In this document: in pieces, positions 8,365 to 15,580 of the stretch | Position numbering within the stretch: position 1 is the first letter of the stretch | How the letters are laid out: each line of letters starts with the position of its first letter | Assembly (NCBI GenBank): GCA_046261875.1 | Contig: JBHENW010000123.1 | Span: 1-27,582, forward strand | Reading direction: 5' to 3' | Length of the DNA: 27,582 bases | DNA from: JBHENW01 sp046261875 | GTDB taxonomy: Bacteria > Acidobacteriota > Thermoanaerobaculia > UBA5066 > Gp7-AA6 | Notes under the pieces: generated by a model | What the model saw: the letters and a program-made list of their open reading frames with translations, nothing else | What the model was told of the DNA's origin: nothing | The model's database searches: none | Made by a program: the position numbers and the translations under genes

Positions 8365-9360
8365 ATGTTGAGGCGCTTTCGCGTGGGCGCTCCCTCGGCC
8401 GGCAGCCGGCTCGACCTCTTCCTCGCATCGGCTTGCTCCGACCTCTCGCGCTCGCGCATCCAGAAGCTGATCGCCGAAGGCTCCGTGCGGCTCGACGGCG
8501 TCGCCGCGAAACGCGCGCACGTCGTGCGCGCGGGCGATGAGGTGGAGGTCGAGGTCCCGGAAGCCAGGCCGGCCGAGATCGGCGCCGAAGACATCCCGCT
8601 CGCCGTCCTCTTCGAGGACGCGCACCTGCTGGCCATCGACAAGCCGGCGGGGATGGTCGTCCATCCCTCGCCGGGGCACGGGTCGGGCACGCTCGTCAAC
8701 GCTCTGCTGCACCACGTCCGGGACCTCTCGGGAATCGGCGGCGAGCTACGCCCCGGGATCGTCCATCGCCTCGACCGCGACACCTCCGGGGTCCTCCTCA
8801 TCGCCAAGACGGAGCTGGCTCACGCGTCGCTCTCCCGGCAGATGAAGAAGCGCGCGATGCGCAAGGAGTACCTGGCGCTGGCCGCCGGGATTCCGAAAGT
8901 CCGCAAAGGCGAGATTTCGCTGCCCATCGGGCGAGACCCGCGCGACCGGAAGAAGATGAAGGCGTTTCGCAAGACCGGCGAGTTACCGGCGGGCGCGCGA
9001 GAAGCGACGACCCTCTATGCGATCGAGCGGGAGTGGCCGGCTCTCGGGCTGACGCTGCTGCGCTGCCGCCTCGTCACGGGGCGCACCCACCAGATCCGCG
9101 TCCACCTCGCGGCCTCCGGGCTCCCCATCCTGGGCGATCCGGTGTACGGCAGGCCGGGGCTGGATCGGGTCCGAGACGCGTCGCTCGAGAAGGAGCTGCG
9201 GGGTTTCCCGCGGCAGGCCCTCCACGCCGAGCGGATCGCCTTCCGGCATCCGGCGACCCACGAACCTCTGGAGATCACGGCGCCGATCCCCGAGGACATG
9301 GAGAAGCTCCTGGGCTCGGTCGAGACCGCCGCGGCGGCCTCCGTCGGGCGTCCGACTTAA
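8365..9360 (+). CDS. rluD: RluA/RluD-family 23S rRNA pseudouridine synthase
   Basis: This enzyme isomerises uridines in 23S rRNA to pseudouridine. The 331-residue protein has an N-terminal S4 RNA-binding domain (about residues 14-65, with SRLDLFLAS and SRSRIQKLIAEG), then the catalytic domain with AIDKPAGMVVHPSPGH, the active-site motif HRLDRDTSG with catalytic Asp137, a KEYLAL segment, and RTHQIRVHLA near the C-terminus. The S4 domain plus this layout fits RluD better than RluA, but the exact uridines modified cannot be told. The ATG lies 6 bases after the lgt stop, behind GTGAGCCGGG. The final TAA overlaps, on the other strand, the stop of the convergent aminotransferase gene. Confidence 0.93.
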   Translation: MLRRFRVGAPSAGSRLDLFLASACSDLSRSRIQKLIAEGSVRLDGVAAKRAHVVRAGDEVEVEVPEARPAEIGAEDIPLAVLFEDAHLLAIDKPAGMVVHPSPGHGSGTLVNALLHHVRDLSGIGGELRPGIVHRLDRDTSGVLLIAKTELAHASLSRQMKKRAMRKEYLALAAGIPKVRKGEISLPIGRDPRDRKKMKAFRKTGELPAGAREATTLYAIEREWPALGLTLLRCRLVTGRTHQIRVHLAASGLPILGDPVYGRPGLDRVRDASLEKELRGFPRQALHAERIAFRHPATHEPLEITAPIPEDMEKLLGSVETAAAASVGRPT

Positions 9361-10598
9361 CTGCCGACGGGGATCGTGAAGTCGGGCCCCTCGGCGGCGA
9401 CCCCGGCCGTCACCGGGGCGCGATCCTCGCGGGCCTCGACGCGGGCGTACTCTGCGAGGGCGATGCCGAAGATCTCGACGGCCACCGCGAGGTCCTCGCG
9501 CCGCAACACGTAGGCGATGCGCACCTCGTCCGCGCCCAGGCCCGGCGTCGCGTAGAAGCCGCGGGCGGGGGCAACCATGACCGTTGCGCCATCGTGCTGG
9601 AAGTCCGTCAGCAGCCAGCTCGCGAAGCGGTCGCAATCGCGGATCGGAAGCCGGGCGATGAAGTAGAACGCCCCCTCCGGCTGCCGCAGAAAGACGCCAG
9701 GGATGCCCCGGAGGCCTTCGTAGAGCAGATCGCGCCGCCGCCGGTACTCGGAGACGACCTCCTCCGTGTAACTCGGAGGCAGATCGTGGATCCCGAGCGC
9801 CGCGAGCTGCGCGAGGCCGGGCGGGGAGAGCCGTCCCTGCGCCATCCGGAGGCAGGCCTGGTAGAGCTCCTTGTTGCGCGTCGCGATGTTGCCCAGGCGC
9901 AGGCCGCACGCGCTGAACCGTTTCGAGAGGCTGTCCACGACCACGACCTGCTCCTCGAAGCCCTCGAGGGTCAGGGCGCTGATCGATTGCCGCCCGTCGT
10001 ACACGAACTCGCGGTAGACCTCGTCGGAGACCAGGAAGAGGCCGTGCTCTCGGCAGAACGCGGCGACCGTCTCGAGCTCCTCCTGCCGGTAGACGGTGCC
10101 CGTCGGGTTGTTGGGGTTGCAGAGGAGGACGAAGCGGGTCCGGGGCGTGACCGCGCGGTCCCACTCGGCCCGCGGCGGAAGATGGAAGCCGTCCTCGACC
10201 CGGGTGCGCAGCGCGACCAGGCGAACACCGGCGAGCGTCGCGAAGGCCTGGTAGTTCGTGTAGAAGGGCTCGACGAGCAGGGCCTCGTCGCCGACGTCCG
10301 CGCAGGAGAAGAAGGCGAACTGCAGCGCCTCGCTGCCGCCGGTCGTCGCGATGAGCTGGTCGATCGAGAGAGAGATCCCGGCGCGCTCGTAGTACTCCCG
10401 AAGGACGCGGAGGAATTCCGGGGTCCCCGGTGACGGGGAATAGGCGATGACCGGATCGGGCAGTTCCACGAGGCGCTCGCGCATCGGCCGGGGGGTTTCC
10501 AGGTCCGGCTGGCCGATGTTCAGGTGATACACGCGGACGCCGCGTTTCTTGGCCGCCTCCGCCAGCGGCATGAGCCTGCGGATCGGAGACGCCGGCAT
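9357..10598 (-). CDS. PLP-dependent class I/II aminotransferase
   Basis: A fold-type I aminotransferase of 413 residues. Key features are YHLNIGQPDLETP (substrate-binding start), the TTGGSEAL turn, NPNNPTG (161-167), SDEVYREFVYDG with Asp192 and Tyr195 contacting the pyridoxal ring, SLSKRFSACGLRLG with the Schiff-base Lys226, and a C-terminal RIAYV segment with the carboxylate-binding Arg. The family contains aspartate, alanine and aromatic aminotransferases; the substrate is not readable here. ATG 10598 is preceded by a GAGG at a suitable distance. The gene follows an aldehyde dehydrogenase with a gap of 52 bases and is probably cotranscribed with it. Its stop TAA (bases 9357-9359) shares bases with the stop of the convergent rluD, leaving no room for a terminator between them. 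Confidence 0.9.
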   Translation of the reverse strand: MPASPIRRLMPLAEAAKKRGVRVYHLNIGQPDLETPRPMRERLVELPDPVIAYSPSPGTPEFLRVLREYYERAGISLSIDQLIATTGGSEALQFAFFSCADVGDEALLVEPFYTNYQAFATLAGVRLVALRTRVEDGFHLPPRAEWDRAVTPRTRFVLLCNPNNPTGTVYRQEELETVAAFCREHGLFLVSDEVYREFVYDGRQSISALTLEGFEEQVVVVDSLSKRFSACGLRLGNIATRNKELYQACLRMAQGRLSPPGLAQLAALGIHDLPPSYTEEVVSEYRRRRDLLYEGLRGIPGVFLRQPEGAFYFIARLPIRDCDRFASWLLTDFQHDGATVMVAPARGFYATPGLGADEVRIAYVLRREDLAVAVEIFGIALAEYARVEAREDRAPVTAGVAAEGPDFTIPVGS

Positions 10599-10650
10599 CG
10601 CCCGGCCTCGGTGCGAGACGGGGGGGCTCAGGCGGCCCTCTCGCCGTGGA

Positions 10651-12165
10651 TCAATCGGCGCTCCGATGCGTGTCGATCTGCGCGCGCTGGAGTCGTCCGG
10701 AGAAGTCCACGTACACCGACTTCCATTCGGTGAAGACCTCGATACCGGCGATGCCCGCTTCCCGGTGCCCGTTGCCCGTGTCTTTCACGCCTCCGAAGGG
10801 GAGATGGACTTCCGCGCCGATCGTGGACGAGTTGACGTAGAAGATCCCCGTCTCGAACTCGCGCATCGCCCGGAACGCCCGGTTGACGTCGCGCGTGTAG
10901 ACCGAGCCCGAGAGCCCGTACGGGACGGCGTTGTTGATCCGGATCCCCTCTTCGAGGGAATCGATCGGAACCACGGCGGTGACCGGCCCGAAGATCTCCT
11001 CCGTCGCGATGCGCATGTCGGCCCGGACGTCGGCAAAGACCGTCGGCGCGTGGAACCAGCCCCGTGACAGCTCCCCGTCCCCAAGGATCTCGCCGCCGGA
11101 GAGGAGGGCGGCCCCTTCGTCGCGTCCGATCCGCACGTAGCGCTGCACGTTCCCCCGCTGCCTCTCCGAGATGCACGGCCCCATGTCGACTCCCGGCTTC
11201 AGACCGTTTCCCACGCGGAGCTTCTTGGTCCGCTCCACCAGACGCTCGACGAACTCGCCGTAGACGTCCCGGTGCACGAGGAGCCGCGAGGAAGCCGTGC
11301 AACGCTGGCCGGTCGTCCCGAACGCGCCCCATACGGCGCCTTCGACGGCGAGCTCCAGGTCCGCGTCCTCCATGACGACGATCGCGTTCTTGCCGCCCAT
11401 CTCGAGGTGCAGCCGCTTGAAGGTCGGCGCGCAGGCGAGGGAGATCCGGCGGCCCACTTCCGTCGAGCCGGTGAAGGACACGACCTTGACGTCCGGGTGC
11501 GAGACCAGGGGATCGCCGACTTCGCCGCCGGATCCCATGACCACGTTGAACACGCCGGGCGGCAGACCCGCCTCCTCGAGGACCCGGGCCAGCGCGACCG
11601 TGGACGCCGGGGTGTCCGTGGCCGGCTTGATGACGACCGTGTTGCCCGCGATGAGAGCCGCCATGGACTTCCAGGCCGGGATGGCCATCGGGAAGTTCCA
11701 GGGCGTCACGAGGCCGCAGACGCCGACCGGCTGGCGCACGGCCATGGCGAACTTGTTTTGGAGCTCCGACGGGGTCGTGTACCCGAAGAGACGGCGCCCC
11801 TCGCCGGCCGCGAGGTAGGCCATGTCGATCGCTTCCTGGACGTCTCCGCGCGTCTCGGTGAGGACCTTCCCCATCTCCCGGGTCATCAGCCGCGCCAGCC
11901 GCTCCTTGTCCCGCTCGAGGATTGCTCCCGCGGCGAAGAGGATCTCGGCGCGCCGCGGGGCGGGCGTGTCGCGCCACCCCGGGAAGGCCTTCCTGGCGGC
12001 CGCGACCGCGCGGTCCACATCCTCCCGCCCGCTTTCCGGAAACAGACCGACGAGGTCTTCGGCGTCGGCCGGGTTGCGGTTCTCGAACGTCCTCCCGGAC
12101 GCGGCCGGCACCCAGTCGCCGCCGATCGCGTTTCTCCACTGTTCGACTGCGATCTCGGTCGCCAT
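10651..12165 (-). CDS. NAD(P)-dependent aldehyde dehydrogenase
   Basis: A 504-residue aldehyde dehydrogenase that oxidises an aldehyde to the acid with NAD(P). All catalytic elements are present: TPWNFP with Asn157, Lys180 in VIKPATDTP, the cofactor loop FTGSTEVG (231-238), general base Glu255 in LEMGGKN, nucleophile Cys289 in GQRCTAS, and EEIFGP. The C-terminal segment FGGVKDTGNGHREAG resembles those of semialdehyde dehydrogenases such as 2-oxoglutarate semialdehyde or aminoadipate semialdehyde dehydrogenases. With an aminotransferase next door, an amine or amino acid breakdown route (transamination to a semialdehyde, then oxidation) is plausible but not shown. ATG 12165 lies 4 bases past the bactofilin stop, with a strong GGGAGGAG just upstream overlapping the end of the bactofilin gene. 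Confidence 0.92.
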   Translation of the reverse strand: MATEIAVEQWRNAIGGDWVPAASGRTFENRNPADAEDLVGLFPESGREDVDRAVAAARKAFPGWRDTPAPRRAEILFAAGAILERDKERLARLMTREMGKVLTETRGDVQEAIDMAYLAAGEGRRLFGYTTPSELQNKFAMAVRQPVGVCGLVTPWNFPMAIPAWKSMAALIAGNTVVIKPATDTPASTVALARVLEEAGLPPGVFNVVMGSGGEVGDPLVSHPDVKVVSFTGSTEVGRRISLACAPTFKRLHLEMGGKNAIVVMEDADLELAVEGAVWGAFGTTGQRCTASSRLLVHRDVYGEFVERLVERTKKLRVGNGLKPGVDMGPCISERQRGNVQRYVRIGRDEGAALLSGGEILGDGELSRGWFHAPTVFADVRADMRIATEEIFGPVTAVVPIDSLEEGIRINNAVPYGLSGSVYTRDVNRAFRAMREFETGIFYVNSSTIGAEVHLPFGGVKDTGNGHREAGIAGIEVFTEWKSVYVDFSGRLQRAQIDTHRSAD

Positions 12166-12169
12166 CGGC

Positions 12170-12574
12170 TTACTCCTCCCCTCCCGCGTGGGAAGAGGAC
12201 ATGGCCACGTTCCCTTCGAGCTGCGCGCCTTCGGCGATCACGACTTTGGGGGCTTGCACGCTCCCCTCGACGATCGCGGACTCCAGCAGCTCCGCTTTTT
12301 CGTTGGCGGTGATCTGGCCGCGGACCTTCCCGCCGACCACGACGGAGCGCGCCGCGATGTCCCCATCGAGCTGCCCTCCCGTGCCCACCGTCACCGTGCT
12401 GCGGTCCACGCGGATTCTCCCCTCGAAATGTCCGTTCACGACGATGTCCTCGTCCCCCGAAAGGTCGCCCACGAAGCGGGCCCCGGACCCCAGGACGGTC
12501 GTGGGAGGGCTCGCCGGCTCGCCTGGAGCCGGCGTCGAGACGCGATTGCTCTCGGTCTTTCCGAAAACGGCCAC
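12170..12574 (-). CDS. Bactofilin (polymer-forming cytoskeletal protein)
   Basis: Bactofilins polymerise without nucleotide into filaments and organise envelope or cell-shape processes. From GTG 12574 the protein has 134 residues: a short disordered Pro/Ser-rich N-terminus beginning AVFGKTE, then the right-handed beta-helix domain (about 30-120) with regular short turns such as GDLSGDEDIVVNGHFEGRI, VGTGGQLDGDI, VVVGGKVRGQI and VVIAEGAQLEGNV, then a short acidic tail. GTG 12574 is chosen because GGGAGGAG lies a few bases upstream and the sequence before it is not family-like; the same frame is open to 12841 but that part is antisense to the divergent gene. It heads a probable three-gene unit with the dehydrogenase and aminotransferase. 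Confidence in the family is high, in its cellular role low. Confidence 0.9.
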   Translation of the reverse strand: MAVFGKTESNRVSTPAPGEPASPPTTVLGSGARFVGDLSGDEDIVVNGHFEGRIRVDRSTVTVGTGGQLDGDIAARSVVVGGKVRGQITANEKAELLESAIVEGSVQAPKVVIAEGAQLEGNVAMSSSHAGGEE

Positions 12575-12595
12575 GGGCTCCTCCCGGATCGGCGA

Positions 12596-12601
12596 AGTAT
12601 A
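12596..12601 (-). promoter_or_regulatory. Probable -10 element (TATACT) for the bactofilin unit
   Basis: On the lower strand TATACT lies 21 bases before the GTG of the bactofilin gene, with the GGGAGGAG ribosome binding site between them. No clear -35 is seen in the GC-rich stretch behind it. The element sits inside an imperfect inverted repeat, CGGCG and CGCCG separated by 9 bases (12592-12610), which could be an operator. Confidence 0.5.
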
Positions 12602-12633
12602 TCCGCCGCGGGCTCCGCCGGACCGATTAGTGC

Positions 12634-12663
12634 TTGACCGCGCACGCCGATACTGCATATGTA
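12634..12663 (+). promoter_or_regulatory. Probable promoter of the RHH-like gene (TTGACC, 18 bases, TATGTA)
   Basis: TTGACC at 12634-12639 matches the -35 consensus at five of six bases. TATGTA at 12658-12663 follows after 18 bases. The expected transcription start, 6-7 bases further on, coincides with the GTG start codon at 12669, so the mRNA would have essentially no leader. Confidence 0.6.
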
Positions 12664-12668
12664 GCGGT

Positions 12669-13379
12669 GTGAGCCAACGTTCTCCCGAGAGCCTGCTCCC
12701 TTCGATCGCTCTTTTGCTGAAGGAGGCGGGGGCGCCCGCTCGCACGCAGCCGGTCGACACCGCGACGCTGTCGCGCCAGCCCGTCTTCACGAGCGACCGG
12801 TGGAGGGAGTCGATCAGCGAGTTCCTACGGTGGTCGGGCACGACCCTTTCCCCCGTCGGAGAAGGATCGCTGTTCGAGCTCGTGCTCGGTCACGGCCGCG
12901 TCGGCGCGCTCGCGATCTACAACGCTTTCCGGGAGTACCTCATGGATCGGGTGGGGACGCTCGAGTCGGCGCAGGCGAAGCTGGAGGCTCTGCGCGTCAT
13001 CCCGAGCATGGCCGCGCACTGGCTCCGCCTCATCGACTGGGACCTCGAAGACGCGGAGCGAATCGAGGCGGGCGACCTGCGCGCCGGGGCCCAGGCCGTC
13101 GTCCGCCTGCCGGCGGAGCTCTCCGATCGCCTGAAGAAGGTCGTCGCCCGTGAGCCCGGTCTTTCGGACCCTTCCGACTTCGTGGAAAAGGCGGTCGAGG
13201 AGAAGGTCGGAGAGCTCGAGTCGGGCGACGGGACACCCCGGCGGCCGAAGAGCGGCAACGGCCCGACCTTTTCGATGGGGCGCGTCATCCGGGACCTCTG
13301 GAGCCACGAGGTAAAGGAGCCGGAGAGCACGTCCCCCGTCCCCATTTCTCCGCGCAAGGGCCCCCGCCAGGAAGCCTGA
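12669..13379 (+). CDS. Hypothetical protein with probable ribbon-helix-helix segment
   Basis: I do not recognise the family. The 236-residue protein has no signal peptide or membrane segment. The middle (about 40-125) looks like a compact mostly helical domain with the segments FLRWSGTTLSPVGEG, LFELVLGHGRVGALAIYNAF and MAAHWLRLIDWDLED. Residues about 141-176 read as a short beta strand (AQAVVRLP), helix (AELSDRLKKVVARE), turn (PGLSDPSD), helix (FVEKAVEEKVGELES), the pattern of RHH/CopG-type DNA-binding or dimerisation units. The C-terminal 55 residues are Pro/Ser/Lys-rich and probably disordered. GTG 12669 is chosen from the promoter spacing; sequence upstream in this frame is antisense to the bactofilin gene. 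It is divergent from the bactofilin, so it may regulate the shared intergenic region. This is inference only. Confidence 0.7.
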   Translation: MSQRSPESLLPSIALLLKEAGAPARTQPVDTATLSRQPVFTSDRWRESISEFLRWSGTTLSPVGEGSLFELVLGHGRVGALAIYNAFREYLMDRVGTLESAQAKLEALRVIPSMAAHWLRLIDWDLEDAERIEAGDLRAGAQAVVRLPAELSDRLKKVVAREPGLSDPSDFVEKAVEEKVGELESGDGTPRRPKSGNGPTFSMGRVIRDLWSHEVKEPESTSPVPISPRKGPRQEA

Positions 13380-13474
13380 GCCACCCTCGGACGACCAGCC
13401 TTACGCTCGCGAGCTCTCGTCAGGGGCGGGAAGATCGAACCGGTCTGAGGCGCCGCCCGGCCAAAGAAGAACCT

Positions 13475-13550
<76 letters not shown>

Positions 13551-13563
13551 TCAGAGAGCGGAA

Positions 13564-13591
13564 AGTATAACCAAGACACTCTCCTCGGCAA
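13564..13591 (-). promoter_or_regulatory. Promoter for tRNA-Gly
   Basis: On the lower strand TTGCCG (13591-13586) and TATACT (13569-13564) are separated by 16 bases. The predicted start lies a few bases before the first tRNA base at 13550. It sits between the end of the broken Asp-box gene and the tRNA, so the tRNA is probably transcribed independently. Confidence 0.7.
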
Positions 13592-13600
13592 GAATGGACG

Positions 13601-14619
13601 TCAGCGGAAAGGCAAGTGCCGCACCCGCCGCAGCGGGAGGCTGAAAACTCCGCGACCCTGGGTGCCGGCATACAGGGTCTCCGAGCCGACGGACAGGGTC
13701 ACGACGTTCAAGTCCTCGAGGCCGAGGTTGATGGGAGACAGGTGTCGCCTTCGTCTCGGCTCTGATAGACACCGGCGCCGGCAGTGCCCGCGAAAAGCCA
13801 TTCCGATCCCTGAGGATGCCGCGCAAGGGACGTCAAGGGGGCGGGGAACTCGGGACCCGACGCCTGCCAGGTCATGCCGAGATCGGCTGATCGAAGAACA
13901 CGCGTGCGCTCACCGGCGAAGATCTGGACGGGATCCGAGCCGGCGAAGAGCGTGTCGCTGACGGACTCGAGACCGACGGACGTCCACGTGTCCGCTCCGT
14001 CCGTGGAACGTATGACACGGCCTTCGCGGTCGGCGGCCAACAACGTTCTCGGCTCGGTCGGGTGCAGTGCCAGGCGTTTCAGGCAGGCGAAACCGAGATC
14101 CGCCGTCCTCGTCCAGGTCGAACCGCGATCCAAGGATCGGAGCACCGTCTGGCCCCTGCGCGGGAAGGGGCCGCAGGTACCGATGTATACGACGTTCGGG
14201 TCCAGCGGATGGATGGCGATTGGACCCACCGTAGGCTCGAAGATGGAGAAGGCGCGCCAGGCGATCTGCCAGGAGGCGCCGCCGTCATCGCTCGAGAATG
14301 CCTCGAACCCCGCGGTGGCATACACGCGGCCCAGCCGATCCGCGGCCAGATAATTGACGATCTGCCCCTCGAGCCCCGCCCCGCCCGATTCCCAGGGCTG
14401 CCCGGGACCGGCACTCCGGAACACCGCGTACTGGGTTGGGGTCGCTGCGAACACGCGGCCTGAGATGGGGTCTGCCGCGAGCGCATGAACGGCTTCGCCG
14501 GTCGGCGGCCCCGTCGTCGTCCATCGTGGGCCGGCGCCGGAAAGTTGAGTGGCACAGAAGAACGCGACGAGCGCGGCGCGAGTCAGCCGTCCGGCGGTGC
14601 GCTTTCCGCGTGCGGGCAT
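13601..14619 (-). pseudogene. Secreted Asp-box (BNR/sialidase-like) repeat protein, broken by a 1-base frameshift
   Basis: The frame starts at ATG 14619 with a signal peptide (basic GKRTAGRLTR, then hydrophobic AALVAFFCATQLSGA) and encodes a beta-propeller built from Asp-box repeats S.D.G..W at residues 110-117, 162-169, 205-212 and 244-251. The fifth box reads SRDEGDT and then the frame shifts: the DNA has ACC TG TCT CCC where ACC TGG TCT CCC would give T-W-S-P. In the annotated frame translation ends at 13708 after 303 residues. In the neighbouring frame the fold continues naturally (SPINLGLEDLNVVTL, then ETLYAGTQGRGVFSL) to TGA at 13601-13603. Restored length would be 339 residues. It may be a true pseudogene or a sequencing error. 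No specific enzymatic function is implied, as many such proteins are Vps10/sortilin-like propellers of unknown role. Confidence 0.85.
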
Positions 14620-14666
14620 ACTCGAAGTACGGACGCCGGAGACGTGACGTCCGGCCCTGAGAGTCC

Positions 14667-14927
14667 CTACGCCTCGTCCGCAGCCGCGGCGGCCGAGCGG
14701 ATGAAGCGACGGCCGGCCAGGTTCGGGAGACGGACTTTCGCGAAGAGGCGGCCGTTGACGAAGAGCACGGGAATGGATTCGCCGTAGCGACGCGCGAGCT
14801 CGGGGTCCTCGTCCACGTTGACGAGCTCCCACTCGTGAGGATCCGAGGCGAGAGCTGCGTCCACTTCCCGCTTCATCTCCTCGCAGAGATGGCAGCCGGG
14901 CCGGGTGAGTAATCGCAGCCGGATCAC
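14667..14927 (-). CDS. Glutaredoxin-like thiol-disulfide protein
   Basis: A small thioredoxin-fold protein of 86 residues. It begins IRLRLLTRPGCHLCEEM, with the redox motif C12-H-L-C15, and has the cis-Pro segment SIPVLFVNG (Pro53) and a C-terminal helix. The CHLC motif and length match the glutaredoxin-like DUF836 group rather than classical CPYC glutaredoxins. GTG 14927 overlaps the stop of the pgsA gene (GTGA) and has GGAGG about 7 bases upstream. It is probably translated together with pgsA. Its physiological partner is unknown. Confidence 0.85.
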   Translation of the reverse strand: MIRLRLLTRPGCHLCEEMKREVDAALASDPHEWELVNVDEDPELARRYGESIPVLFVNGRLFAKVRLPNLAGRRFIRSAAAAADEA

Positions 14928-15580
14928 GCAGGGTCCTCCGTGTGGCCGCTCCGCGCCACGCGGTAGACGTAATCGAATCCGGAGACGATCGTCGAAGTGG
15001 CGGCCGCGCCGAAGGCAATGAGGAGAATCTCCCCCGGCCAGTTCCAGACGTTGGCGCACAGCACGAAGAGAACCGTCACGATCTGCGTCACCGTCGTCAC
15101 CTTCCCGACCCAGCTCGGCGGAAACCGCCTCGTGCTGGAGCTCAGGATGAGCAGCAGCGCGACGAGGAGCATCAGGATGTCCCGCGAGACGACGAGCATC
15201 GCGAGCCACACGGGGATCTTGACGGTCGCCGGGTAGCTCGGAATCGCGAGGAAGAGGTAAGAGCTCATGAGCATGAGCTTGTCGGCGATGGGATCGAGGT
15301 AGGCTCCGAGGGCGGACCGCATCTCGAACCGCCGCGCGAGGTATCCGTCGACTCCGTCGCTGATTCCCGCGGCGACGAAGAGGACCAGCGCGATGACGAA
15401 CCGGCCCTCGGCGATCGCGAGGAGAAAGAAGGGAACCGCCGCCAGCCGCAGCAGCGTGATGAAGTTCGGGAGCGTCCACGGGCCCCGGCGCACCCCCGGA
15501 GGGGTCGGCTTTCCCGGCCCGCCGGCCCAGACCTCACGGCCGGGGCGGACGACTTCACCCGGCTCACTCACGCCCGGCAT
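14924..15580 (-). CDS. pgsA: CDP-diacylglycerol--glycerol-3-phosphate 3-phosphatidyltransferase
   Basis: PgsA makes phosphatidylglycerol phosphate, the precursor of phosphatidylglycerol (also the donor lipid for Lgt). The 218-residue membrane protein has a Pro/Gly-rich N-terminal tail of about 35 residues and then LPNFITLLRL, the usual start of the family. The CDP-alcohol phosphotransferase signature is complete: Asp75, Asp78, Gly79, Ala82, Arg83, Gly92, Asp96 and Asp100. Four or more hydrophobic segments follow. ATG 15580 overlaps the preceding TPR lipoprotein gene by 17 bases; a start further in, just before the conserved LPNF segment, is possible. Other CDP-alcohol transferases (for example PssA-like) are less likely given the LPNxIT start. 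Confidence 0.88.
   Translation of the reverse strand: MPGVSEPGEVVRPGREVWAGGPGKPTPPGVRRGPWTLPNFITLLRLAAVPFFLLAIAEGRFVIALVLFVAAGISDGVDGYLARRFEMRSALGAYLDPIADKLMLMSSYLFLAIPSYPATVKIPVWLAMLVVSRDILMLLVALLLILSSSTRRFPPSWVGKVTTVTQIVTVLFVLCANVWNWPGEILLIAFGAAATSTIVSGFDYVYRVARSGHTEDPA

Noticed and set aside
12575..12841. N-terminal extension of the bactofilin frame to 12841
   Set aside because: It overlaps the divergent gene on the other strand, has no bactofilin-like sequence, and a good ribosome binding site sits directly before GTG 12574.
13400..13420. Palindromic GCTCGCGAGC downstream of the RHH-like gene as a terminator
   Set aside because: Short, and not followed by a T run; a 10-base GC palindrome is not rare at this composition.
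14637..14655. Imperfect palindrome upstream of the Asp-box gene as an operator
   Set aside because: Only about five paired bases on each side with mismatches; not above background in GC-rich DNA.
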